This document shows, piece after piece, positions 1-5,714 of a stretch of 5,714 bases of DNA. The position numbers and the translations under genes were made by a program. The stretch's first letter is position 1. The number at the start of each line of letters is the position of its first letter. This DNA comes from Desulfobacterales bacterium C00003106 (GTDB taxonomy: Bacteria; Desulfobacterota; Desulfobacteria; Desulfobacterales; C00003106), in NCBI GenBank assembly GCA_001751015.1, contig MAXM01000361.1, positions 1-5,714 of the forward strand, given 5' to 3'. Below the pieces are notes generated by a model, which was given only the letters and a program-made list of their open reading frames with translations, had not been told where the DNA came from and searched no databases.

Positions 1-1935
1 CAGAAGAACTGGATAGGAAAAAGCAGCGGCGTTGAGATCCGGTTTCTTCTTGAAAAAGGGGGTTCAATAACGGTCTTTACTACACGGGCGGATACGCTTT
101 TTGGCGCTACGTTCATGAGCCTTGCGCCGGAACACCCGCTTGTGACGGAGCTTTCTGCGGGGACGGGAAAGGAGGCTCACGTCAGATCGTTTGTGGAACG
201 TATGAGGCGCCGGAACAAGAGTTCTATCCAATCAGATGACTATGTTAAGGAAGGTGTTTTTACAGGGGCGTATTGTATCAATCCTGTTACAGGGTGGAAG
301 ATGCCGATCTTTGCCGCAAGTTTTGCTCTGGCAGCGTATGGCACAGGCGCTGTAATGGCCGTGCCCGCACACGACCAGCGTGACTTTGAGTTTGCCGTAA
401 AATACGGTCTGAAGAGAGTTGTGGTGATACAGCCTGCCAATGAGACCATTGACCCCGGCTCCATGACAGAGGCATACACGGGTGACGGCGTCCTGATGAA
501 TTCGCAGATGTTTGACGGGATGGAGAACATCAAGGCGCAGGGTGCGATTGCCGACTATCTGGAAAAGGAAGGAAAAGGGCGAAAAACAGTAAATTACAGA
601 CTCAGGGACTGGGGCATATCGCGTCAGAGATACTGGGGCGCTCCCATCCCTGTGGTCTATTGCAAGGATTGCGGCGTAGTGCCTGTCAGGGAAGAAGACC
701 TCCCGGTTATCCTCCCGGAGGATGTAGAATTCGGCGAAGACGGCAAGTCCCCGCTTGTAAGCCTTGAATCTTTCACAAAGACATCGTGTCCCGTGTGCGG
801 GAACCCTGACTGCAAGAGAGAGACAGATACGATGGACACCTTTGTGGAGTCTTCCTGGTATTTTGAGCGGTATTGCAGTCCCCGTTATGAGAACGGGATG
901 CTTGACCCTGAATGCGTCAAATACTGGATGCCTGTTGATCAATATATAGGCGGCATTGAGCACGCAATCCTCCATCTTCTTTATGCCCGGTACTTCACCA
1001 GGGTACTGAGGGAGTTGGGGTTGGTCGAATATCCGGAGCCGTTTGATCGATTACTCACCCAGGGAATGGTATGCAAGGAGACACTCAGGTGCCCGGAGCA
1101 TGGCTTTGTTTTTCCGGATCAGGTATTATCCGGCGCGGACGAAACCCGGACATGCAGGCTGTGCGGTGAAAAGGTGGTTTGCGGCCGGATTGAAAAGATG
1201 TCGAAATCAAAAAAGAATGTAGTCGACCCCGCGCTCCTGATCAGGAAATACGGGGCCGACACGCTGCGCCTTTTTTGTCTGTTTGCCGCCCCTCCTGAAC
1301 GGGACCTTGACTGGAGCGACCAGGGCGTTGAGGGTGCATACAGGTTCCTGAATCGTGTGTGGCGGCTCGTCCGCGATTATGCCGATGCGGTCGCCGGGAC
1401 AGCGCCGCTTGACGACAAGGAGAACCTCACGGGAGATCTGCAGTCTGTCTGCAAAAAGACCCACGAAACCATAAAGAAGGTTACAAGGGATATTGATGGA
1501 AGATTCCATTTTAATACAGCTATCAGCAGCATAATGGAACTCGTGAACACGCTTTACGGGGTAAGGGAGAATTTCGGTTCTGATGCGGTCACCTGCTCCG
1601 TGATTCGGTTTGCGCTTGAGAGCGTCGTCCTCCTCCTCGGACCTTTTGTTCCTCATATCGCAGATGAATTGTGGGAGAAGCTTGGCCACAAGGGGAGTGT
1701 CCTGACTGTGAAGTGGCCCGAATATCGGGAAGACGCCATCAGGGAAGAAGATCGTCTGGTTGTGGTGCAGGTAAATGGAAAGGTGCGAAGCCGTTTTACG
1801 ATTGCAGCAGATGCCGGCGATGAGCAGATTGAATCCGCCGCGCTTTCCAATGAGCGGATCATTTCATATCTTGGCGGACGCCCGGTAAAAAAGGTTATTG
1901 TGGTAAAGAAAAAACTGGTCAATATTGTTGCCTGA
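1..1935 (+). CDS. leuS: Leucyl-tRNA synthetase, C-terminal three quarters (5' end outside window)
   Basis: Class Ia aminoacyl-tRNA synthetase that charges tRNA-Leu with leucine in the cytoplasm and edits mischarged products. The frame is open from base 1, giving 644 residues; by comparison with E. coli LeuRS (860 aa) about 219 N-terminal residues, including the HIGH motif, lie upstream. The ATG at 115 is internal. Visible in order: QKNWIG at the edge of the editing domain; the editing threonine motif TTRADT (27-32); [18 protein letters not shown] with the conserved editing aspartate (D128); the catalytic stretch [15 protein letters not shown]; a CxxC...CxxC zinc set (C221, C224, C263, C266); SSWYFERY and [18 protein letters not shown]; a second CxxH...CxxC set (C364, H367, C385, C388); KMSKS (399-403); the anticodon-binding helical domain; and a C-terminal domain with [10 protein letters not shown]. 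No frameshift or missing key residue is seen. The stop overlaps the most upstream lptE start. Confidence 0.98.
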   Translation, partial: QKNWIGKSSGVEIRFLLEKGGSITVFTTRADTLFGATFMSLAPEHPLVTELSAGTGKEAHVRSFVERMRRRNKSSIQSDDYVKEGVFTGAYCINPVTGWKMPIFAASFALAAYGTGAVMAVPAHDQRDFEFAVKYGLKRVVVIQPANETIDPGSMTEAYTGDGVLMNSQMFDGMENIKAQGAIADYLEKEGKGRKTVNYRLRDWGISRQRYWGAPIPVVYCKDCGVVPVREEDLPVILPEDVEFGEDGKSPLVSLESFTKTSCPVCGNPDCKRETDTMDTFVESSWYFERYCSPRYENGMLDPECVKYWMPVDQYIGGIEHAILHLLYARYFTRVLRELGLVEYPEPFDRLLTQGMVCKETLRCPEHGFVFPDQVLSGADETRTCRLCGEKVVCGRIEKMSKSKKNVVDPALLIRKYGADTLRLFCLFAAPPERDLDWSDQGVEGAYRFLNRVWRLVRDYADAVAGTAPLDDKENLTGDLQSVCKKTHETIKKVTRDIDGRFHFNTAISSIMELVNTLYGVRENFGSDAVTCSVIRFALESVVLLLGPFVPHIADELWEKLGHKGSVLTVKWPEYREDAIREEDRLVVVQVNGKVRSRFTIAADAGDEQIESAALSNERIISYLGGRPVKKVIVVKKKLVNIVA

Positions 1936-2567
1936 TGATCGCCGAAGAACCACCGGAATCCGTCAATCATGTAAAAGACAAGACTATGTTTCGTGATACG
2001 AGGCAGCCCTTACGCTTTTTTTCTCTCCTGACTTTCCCCGCCGGGAGGGGAACCGTTACGCTTATGCCTCTGATACTGTTTCTTCTTACGGCAGTAATGG
2101 TTTCCTGTGGATATAGGTTTGCGGGAACGGAGAATAACCTTCCTCCTGATATCCATTCTATTGCAATCCCGGTCTTTGAAAACAAAACATCAGAATCCGG
2201 AATAGAAAACTGCTTCACAGATGATTTCATCTACGAATTCACGAGAAGCAAATATCTCGCCATCGTAAAAAAGAAAGAGAGCGACGTGGTTTTGACCGGA
2301 ATAATTACGGGGATCAGATCCGCGAGCATAGCGCACACCCCGGAAGTCGTTTCCGCGGAAGAACGCGTTGTTATCACCATTGATGTGGAACTTCAAAGAA
2401 CTGACAACGGCGAGATTCTCTGGTGTAACAGGTCGTTTGTCGAAAAACAAGACTATGCGGTTGAGACCGACAAGCTGAAAACAGAGGCAAACAAGAAAGC
2501 GGCAATCCAGGTGCTTTCCAGGCGTGCGGCTCAAAAGATACATAACAGCATCTTTCAGTCTTTTTGA
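1935..2567 (+). CDS. lptE: LPS-assembly lipoprotein LptE
   Basis: Outer-membrane lipoprotein that plugs and assists the LptD barrel, which inserts lipopolysaccharide into the outer leaflet. A hydrophobic segment MPLILFLLTAVMVS (44-57) leads into Cys58, the likely lipidated residue, followed by the GYRF signature typical of mature LptE. The next part, LPPDIHSIAIPVFENKT, and the polar beta-rich body also fit the family; the mature part of about 153 aa is normal. The start is uncertain. ATG 1935 overlaps the leuS stop (TGATG) and gives 210 aa with an unusually long leader. ATG 1986 gives an arginine-containing n-region. ATG 2064 sits behind GGGAGGGG (2043-2050), but with a long 13-base spacer and an uncharged 14-residue leader. 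I kept 1935 for the overlap with leuS; the mature protein is the same for all three. leuS-lptE adjacency is also known in enterobacteria, where holA follows; here it does not. Confidence 0.85.
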   Translation: MIAEEPPESVNHVKDKTMFRDTRQPLRFFSLLTFPAGRGTVTLMPLILFLLTAVMVSCGYRFAGTENNLPPDIHSIAIPVFENKTSESGIENCFTDDFIYEFTRSKYLAIVKKKESDVVLTGIITGIRSASIAHTPEVVSAEERVVITIDVELQRTDNGEILWCNRSFVEKQDYAVETDKLKTEANKKAAIQVLSRRAAQKIHNSIFQSF

Positions 2568-2574
2568 GATGCTG
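2546..2574 (-). terminator. Hairpin between convergent lptE and rpsT, possible rpsT terminator
   Basis: CAGCATCT (2546-2553) and AGATGCTG (2567-2574) form a perfect 8-bp stem with a 13-base loop. The lptE stop codon (2565-2567) lies at the loop/stem border. On the minus strand the hairpin begins 23 bases past the rpsT stop and is followed by a T-rich but interrupted tail (ttatgtatctttt). On the plus strand no T tract follows, so any termination of lptE by it would be weak or factor-assisted. The stem is seen directly; the terminator role is inferred from its place. Confidence 0.4.
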
Positions 2575-2597
2575 AAGGTCTTCGCCGTCAACCCTTG

Positions 2598-2861
2598 TTA
2601 CGCGAGGGCGTTCACGTGTCTTGTGAGGCGGGAGATCTGTCTTGCGGCCGTATTTTTGTGAATAACCTTCTTGCCGGAAGCCTTGTGGATAATAGGTATG
2701 GCGATCTTAAGAGCGGCTATTGCCTCCTCTTTGGAGTTCCCCTGAATCGCGTTACAGGTATTCTTGACAGCATTTTTTGCCCGGGTCCGGACGGCTTTGT
2801 TCCTCAAGTTGCGAATAACGTTCTGTTTTGCTCTTTTTATGGCTGACTTATGATTTGCCAA
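2598..2861 (-). CDS. rpsT: 30S ribosomal protein S20
   Basis: Small-subunit protein that binds 16S rRNA early in 30S assembly. It is an 87-residue, lysine/arginine-rich helical protein, the usual S20 length. The N-terminus ANHKSAIKRAKQN and the C-terminal stretch IHKNTAARQISRL...HVNAL are S20 signatures. The start is TTG at 2861: it gives the expected (M)ANHKSAIKR N-terminus and has AAGGAGG (2870-2876) eight bases upstream, a near-ideal ribosome binding site. An ATG at 2891 in the same frame would add ten residues that the family lacks, has no such site, and lies almost at the predicted transcription start, so I reject it. The gene is monocistronic as far as seen, convergent with lptE and divergent from murJ. 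A UUG start is also found in E. coli rpsT, where S20 limits its own translation; similar control here is inference. Confidence 0.97.
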   Translation of the reverse strand: MANHKSAIKRAKQNVIRNLRNKAVRTRAKNAVKNTCNAIQGNSKEEAIAALKIAIPIIHKASGKKVIHKNTAARQISRLTRHVNALA

Positions 2862-2869
2862 TGATGATG

Positions 2870-2876
2870 CCTCCTT
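2870..2876 (-). promoter_or_regulatory. Shine-Dalgarno of rpsT deciding the TTG start
   Basis: On the minus strand AAGGAGG is followed by an 8-base spacer and then TTG (2861-2859). The site matches the anti-Shine-Dalgarno almost fully. It sets the TTG as the start over the upstream in-frame ATG at 2891. Confidence 0.9.
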
Positions 2877-2899
2877 TGCATTCCTTATCAAAAACTATT

Positions 2900-2929
2900 T
2901 TATTAACCACAGTCCTGATATGTTGTCAA
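2900..2929 (-). promoter_or_regulatory. Sigma70-type promoter for rpsT
   Basis: On the minus strand a perfect -35 TTGACA (2929-2924) is followed, after 17 or 18 bases, by TTAATA (2906-2901) or TAATAA (2905-2900) as a weaker -10. Transcription would start near 2893-2895, giving a leader of about 33 bases that contains the strong Shine-Dalgarno. A perfect TATAAT also occurs further upstream on the same strand (2959-2954), but nothing like a -35 stands at the right distance from it. Confidence 0.6.
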
Positions 2930-2967
2930 GGTTTAACTCCGGACTTCGTGATTATTATAGCGCCTAA

Positions 2968-2995
2968 GTTAAGCGATTAGCGGTTAGCTATTAGT
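2968..2995 (+). repeat. Heptad repeat tract, left copy (NTTAGCN units)
   Basis: Four 7-base units in a row: GTTAAGC, GATTAGC, GGTTAGC, TATTAGT, all variants of xxTTAGC. The tract is the reverse complement, in kind, of the tract at 3080-3110. GCGGTTAGCT (2980-2989) is the exact reverse complement of 3101-3110, and TTAGCTATTAG (2984-2994) that of 3089-3099. It is AT-rich, intergenic and non-coding. Confidence 0.7.
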
Positions 2996-3079
2996 TTAAT
3001 GATTACAGAATGTTTTGCTATTACAAACTTTCATCCATTGGGTGCAACTTCTAATTAACGTAATGCCTTGATTTTTCAA
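2996..3079. other. AT-rich spacer between the inverted heptad tracts
   Basis: The spacer holds no gene and no clear RNA. ATTACA occurs twice (3002-3007 and 3020-3025). A murJ promoter should lie in this area or just after it. The best I can find is TTGATT (3068-3073), then 16 bases, then TAATAG (3090-3095) inside the next heptad tract, which is a weak match, so I do not call it as a promoter. Confidence 0.4.
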
Positions 3080-3110
3080 AGCTAAACGCTAATAGCTAAA
3101 AGCTAACCGC
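3080..3110 (+). repeat. Heptad repeat tract, right copy (AGCTAAN units)
   Basis: Tandem 7-base units AGCTAAA, CGCTAAT, AGCTAAA, AGCTAAC, then a partial CGC. They are the same family as the tract at 2968-2995 but in the opposite direction. The two tracts together form an imperfect inverted repeat about 143 bases across. Confidence 0.75.
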
Positions 3111-3129
3111 ACAGTTCGAAAAACTGTGC
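3109..3129. repeat. Perfect 8-bp inverted repeat (hairpin) upstream of murJ
   Basis: GCACAGTT (3109-3116), loop CGAAA, AACTGTGC (3122-3129). The stem is perfect and the loop is 5 bases. No T tract follows on either strand, so it does not look like an intrinsic terminator. It could be an operator-like palindrome or part of the repeat family; which of these cannot be told from the sequence. Confidence 0.6.
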
Positions 3130-3156
3130 ACTGTGAACCGACAACTGTGAACGGTT
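3122..3156 (+). repeat. Second heptad motif (AACTGTG) before murJ
   Basis: Units AACTGTG (3122), CACTGTG (3129), AACCGAC (3136), AACTGTG (3143) and AACGGTT (3150) follow each other exactly every 7 bases. They are in the same 7-base phase as the tract that begins at 3080 (offset 42). The tract ends about 27 bases before the murJ start. Confidence 0.6.
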
Positions 3157-3182
3157 TCTTCAGTTGTAAAACAGGGGCCTGT

Positions 3183-4760
3183 ATGTCTGAAAAAAAAGAG
3201 CTGACCAGGGCTGCGGGTGTTGTGGGGAGTGCAACCTTGTTGAGCCGTATCCTCGGATTTATCCGGGATATGGTGATAGCGTCGTTTTTTGGAGCAGGCC
3301 TGTCCGCTGATGCGTTTTTTGTGGCCTTCAGGATTCCTAATCTTCTGAGAAGGCTGTTTGCAGAGGGTTCGCTCACAGTAGCATTTATTCCGGTATTTAC
3401 TGAGTATCTGGCAGGACGGGGCCGGAAAGACGCCCTGGAGCTTGCCGGCTCAGTTTTTCATCTCCTTTCGCTGATCCTGACGGCAGTCACTCTCCTTGGG
3501 ATACTCTTTGCCCCTCTTATTGTAAGGGTTATGGCTCCCGGTTTTGCTCTTTCCGCCGAGAAGTACGAGATAACAGTCCTTCTCACGAGAATCATGTTCC
3601 CCTATATCTTTTTTATCGGACTTGTGGCCTTGAGCATGGGAATACTGAATGCGCTGGGGCACTTTGCGGCCCCCGCGCTGGCCCCTGTCTTTCTCAATCT
3701 CGCCATGATTTTTTCGATCTTTACGCTTTCATCCGTCTTTGAAAAACCGGTTGTAGCTCTGGCAATAGGCGTCCTGATAGGGGGGGCGCTGCAACTGGCG
3801 CTCCAGATACCCTTTTTGCTCAGAAAAGGTTTCCATTTCTGGAAAAAGGCCCCATGGCGCCATCCGGCAATTAAACGGATAGGCTTGTTGATGATGCCTG
3901 CCGTGCTGGGATCCGCCGTCTACCAGGTCAATATCCTCGTTGGCACCCTGCTTGCCTCTCTCCTGGCCGAAGGGAGCATATCATATCTTTATTACGCTGA
4001 TCGACTGGTTCAATTTCCCTTAGGGATTTTTGCCATTGCTGTTGGCACGGCGGTCCTGCCCAGTCTTTCGCGGCAGGCTGCCGCAGATGATATGGATGCC
4101 ATGCAGGATACCTTTGCATATGCCCTGAGGTTTGTGTTTTTTATTACGATCCCCGCGATGATCGGTCTTATTGTCTTAAGGGTACCCATTATTGAACTCC
4201 TTTTCAAAAGGGGGGCATTTGACGCTGAGACTACACGGTTGACCGCGGATGCCCTGCTCTATTACGCTTTGGGGTTATGGGCATTTTCCGGCGTGCGTGT
4301 GGTTGTATCCACCTTTTATGCCCTTCAGGATACAAAGACACCCGTGAAGGTGGCTTGCCTGTCGATGTTGGCGAACATCGGGTTGTCTCTCTTGCTGATG
4401 GGGCCGATGCGCCACGGAGGATTGGCTCTGGCGACTTCATTGTCCTCCATGCTCAACCTGATACTGCTGGTATGGTTCTTAAAAAAGCGGCTGGGGCGTA
4501 TTGGAGCAGGCAGTATCCTGAAATCGGCGGCAATATCAAGCGCTGCGTCGGTTCTCATGGGGTGCGGGATATGGTTGTTTGTGGGGATGACCGGGCTGGA
4601 AGGCGAGACTGATTTCATACGCCTTATCTTGTATGTGGGGCTCTCTGTTTTGGGGGGAGTCGCGATCTACGGCGGACTGTCGTTTGTTTTTAAGAGCAGG
4701 GAGCTGGCCGCAGTCGCAGGGATGATCGGAGACAGATTGAGGGGCGCTGAAAAATCATGA
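3183..4760 (+). CDS. murJ: Lipid II flippase MurJ (MviN)
   Basis: Inner-membrane MOP-superfamily transporter that moves lipid II from the cytoplasmic to the periplasmic face for peptidoglycan synthesis. The product is 525 aa (E. coli 511) and strongly hydrophobic, consistent with the 14 membrane helices of the family. Key residues known from E. coli MurJ are present with a constant offset of four: R22 (SRILGF), R28 (FIRD), D43 (SADAFF), R56 (LLRRLF) and R274 (YYADRL). FAEGSLTVAFIPVF and GTAVLPSLSRQ are further family blocks. ATG 3183 is chosen because it gives the usual N-terminus (MSEKKELTRAAGVVGSATLLSRILG) and has AGGGG (3173-3177) five bases upstream. An in-frame ATG at 3126 lies in the repeat tract and adds 19 residues unlike the family. 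Its stop overlaps the permease start (ATGA), so the two are probably translated together. It is divergent from rpsT. Confidence 0.96.
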   Translation: MSEKKELTRAAGVVGSATLLSRILGFIRDMVIASFFGAGLSADAFFVAFRIPNLLRRLFAEGSLTVAFIPVFTEYLAGRGRKDALELAGSVFHLLSLILTAVTLLGILFAPLIVRVMAPGFALSAEKYEITVLLTRIMFPYIFFIGLVALSMGILNALGHFAAPALAPVFLNLAMIFSIFTLSSVFEKPVVALAIGVLIGGALQLALQIPFLLRKGFHFWKKAPWRHPAIKRIGLLMMPAVLGSAVYQVNILVGTLLASLLAEGSISYLYYADRLVQFPLGIFAIAVGTAVLPSLSRQAAADDMDAMQDTFAYALRFVFFITIPAMIGLIVLRVPIIELLFKRGAFDAETTRLTADALLYYALGLWAFSGVRVVVSTFYALQDTKTPVKVACLSMLANIGLSLLLMGPMRHGGLALATSLSSMLNLILLVWFLKKRLGRIGAGSILKSAAISSAASVLMGCGIWLFVGMTGLEGETDFIRLILYVGLSVLGGVAIYGGLSFVFKSRELAAVAGMIGDRLRGAEKS

Positions 4761-5545
4761 CCGGGCTTGCAGGAAATATCGGAAGAAAGACAATCAGAAG
4801 TGGTAATCATTTCTTGGAACTTTCCGCCTTTACATGGAGAATGCTGGCCCTTCTCTTTCACAGGGACAAGAGCGGGCGCAGCCTGATCCGGAGGACCACG
4901 GCGGAACAGGTCTATTTTACGGCAATTCAGGCGCTCCCTCTTGTGATTCTTGTCGCTCTTGTCGCCGGAAGTGCGGTGATCGTCAAGGCCGCCGCGTTCA
5001 GTGGACAGATCGAAGATCCAAGCATGCTGAGTGATCTTGCCGTCATATTGATCATTAGAGAGACCGGGCCTTTTTTTGTGGCTATCATAGTGATTCTGCG
5101 TTCTGCTATAGCCGTTACTATCGAGACCGGGTACATGACAATACTCAAAGAGGTCGATGCAATAGAGATGATGGGTATCGATCCTGCCAGGCTCATCTGT
5201 TTGCCGCGATTACTCGGTATTACGATATCGATGTTGTGCCTGTTTATCGTATTTGATACCGCCGCCATATTCGGGGGCTATGCGGTTGCGTGGACAGCCA
5301 CGAGCATACCGCTCGACAACTTCCTGGGCGGAATAGGCAAATCCGTTACAACCACGGACATCGTTGTTCCAATCATAAAGGGTCTCCTTTTCGGTGTTAC
5401 CATTACGGCGAACTGCCTGTACAGGGGATTGAATGTGAAGCACGCTATAACAGAGATACCTCCTGCCTGTTCCAAGGCGGGTGTTCAATCATTCTTGTTC
5501 TGTTTCCTTATCAATGGTTGTATTTCCGTTCTTTTTTACTTGTGA
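4757..5545 (+). CDS. MlaE/YrbE-family ABC transporter permease (divergent)
   Basis: Inner-membrane permease of the type that, with an MlaF-like ATPase and an MCE protein (MlaD), moves phospholipids between the two membranes. The product is 262 aa, normal for MlaE. The N-terminal amphipathic region ends with AEQVYFTAIQALPLVILVAL (49-68, start of the first helix). Next come RETGP (101-105), DAIEMMGIDPARLICLPR (134-151) and a helix with FDTAAIFGGY (166-175). KGLLFGVTITANCLYRGLNV (208-227) and a final hydrophobic segment end in FYL. The usual GRxG(S/T)AIAAELGTM block reads LRSAIAVTIETGYM (114-127): R115, E123, G125 and M127 remain but both glycines of GRxG are lost. The start ATG at 4757 overlaps the murJ stop; GAGGGG (4739-4744) lies 12 bases upstream, so coupling from murJ may help initiation. 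No ATPase or MCE gene follows directly. I am sure of the family, but not that this is the working MlaE. Confidence 0.88.
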   Translation: MTGLAGNIGRKTIRSGNHFLELSAFTWRMLALLFHRDKSGRSLIRRTTAEQVYFTAIQALPLVILVALVAGSAVIVKAAAFSGQIEDPSMLSDLAVILIIRETGPFFVAIIVILRSAIAVTIETGYMTILKEVDAIEMMGIDPARLICLPRLLGITISMLCLFIVFDTAAIFGGYAVAWTATSIPLDNFLGGIGKSVTTTDIVVPIIKGLLFGVTITANCLYRGLNVKHAITEIPPACSKAGVQSFLFCFLINGCISVLFYL

Positions 5546-5714
5546 AAAAGAGTGTCCGAGAGGCGCCAAATGAAAATATCCTGAATCCATCCGGAGAACT
5601 TCAAACGCTTTGAATCCCTTGAAATCAATGTTTAGAACAACCTCACCCAGGATATCGCCGATCAATTTCTGATCCTTGGTGATAACGGGGAGCGGTAAGA
5701 CCACGATACTGCAG
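5489..5714 (-). CDS. Partial minus-strand frame resembling a Cache-type sensor domain; possible gene remnant
   Basis: The frame is open from the right edge to a TGA at 5489-5491 (74 full codons, start outside the window). The first part reads CSIVVLPLPVITKDQKLIGDILGEVVLNIDFKGF, then FEVLRMDSGYFHLAP. A short 'past P-V-I-T, K-L-I-G, V-V-L-N-I-D' run followed by 'S-G-Y-F-L/H-L' is the pattern of extracellular Cache/PDC domains in chemoreceptors and sensor kinases; this is recognition by eye, not a search. The last 19 codons (5545 down to 5489) lie antisense to the end of the permease gene and read as a polar tail (VKKNGNTTIDKETEQE) unlike a Cache domain. A normal sensor would go on to a membrane helix and a signalling domain, none of which can fit here. 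So this may be a 3'-truncated remnant, or a small protein, or chance. No plus-strand gene is visible in 5546-5714. Confidence 0.5.
   Translation of the reverse strand, partial: CSIVVLPLPVITKDQKLIGDILGEVVLNIDFKGFKAFEVLRMDSGYFHLAPLGHSFSQVKKNGNTTIDKETEQE

Noticed and set aside
232..975. Long minus-strand open frame (247 codons) opposite leuS
   Set aside because: It lies wholly antisense to strongly conserved LeuRS sequence and its product shows no recognisable domain; it is a shadow frame.
1207..1689. Minus-strand open frame of 160 codons opposite the leuS 3' part
   Set aside because: Antisense to conserved LeuRS blocks, with no own ribosome site or domain pattern.
2595..2846. Plus-strand frame of 83 codons opposite rpsT
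   Set aside because: It is the complement of the clear S20 gene, whose length, motifs and ribosome site are all in order.
2954..2959. Perfect TATAAT on the minus strand as a second rpsT promoter
   Set aside because: No -35-like hexamer stands 16-18 bases upstream (CGCTAA at 17); the region is AT-rich, so chance is likely.
2968..3110. MITE or small insertion element with inverted heptad ends
   Set aside because: No convincing target-site duplication and no exact long terminal repeats; the symmetry is explained by heptad units of opposite direction.
2968..3156. CRISPR array
   Set aside because: Repeat units are only 7 bases and directly tandem, with no spacers of constant length.
3126..3182. 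Upstream ATG extending MurJ by 19 residues
   Set aside because: The extension falls in the heptad repeat, is unlike MurJ N-termini, and the ATG at 3183 has a proper Shine-Dalgarno.
3780..3786. Run of seven G within murJ, and a run of eight A just after its start (3190-3197), as phase-variation tracts
   Set aside because: Both runs are short and are read in frame as ordinary family residues; no sign of a second frame being used.
5290..5613. Plus-strand frame of 107 codons overlapping the permease 3' end
   Set aside because: It is out of frame with the clear permease gene and shows no domain or ribosome site.

Overview
The window is a compact stretch of Gram-negative chromosome. It carries the 3' end of leuS, then lptE, rpsT (minus strand), murJ and an mlaE-like permease, and ends in a partial sensor-like reading frame on the minus strand. 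LptE and the MlaE-type permease imply a diderm with an LPS outer membrane. The gene content, a LeuRS with two zinc-ligand sets, and the divergent rpsT/murJ pair fit a Deltaproteobacteria/Desulfobacterota-like (or Nitrospirota-like) genome. That placement rests on general family knowledge and no database search was run.

Layout: leuS enters already in frame and ends at 1935, with its stop overlapping the first possible lptE start (TGATG). lptE ends at 2567 and converges on rpsT, whose stop lies 30 bases away; a hairpin spans the lptE stop codon. rpsT starts from a TTG at 2861 behind a very strong Shine-Dalgarno and has a good candidate promoter. The 321 bases between the rpsT and murJ starts hold that promoter, two inverted tracts of a 7-base repeat, a second heptad motif and a perfect 8-bp hairpin. 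murJ (3183-4760) overlaps the permease gene (4757-5545) by ATGA. The last 226 bases hold a minus-strand frame that looks like part of an extracellular sensor (Cache-like) domain and runs 57 bases into the permease gene.

How the genes relate: leuS and rpsT serve translation. lptE (LPS export to the outer membrane), murJ (lipid II flipping for peptidoglycan) and mlaE (phospholipid transport between membranes) all serve envelope assembly. The murJ-mlaE overlap suggests the last two are made together.

No new defence, mobile or biosynthetic system is visible. The parts most worth a second look are the heptad repeat region, the permease with an altered family signature and no visible partner genes, and the possible sensor-gene remnant at the right edge.
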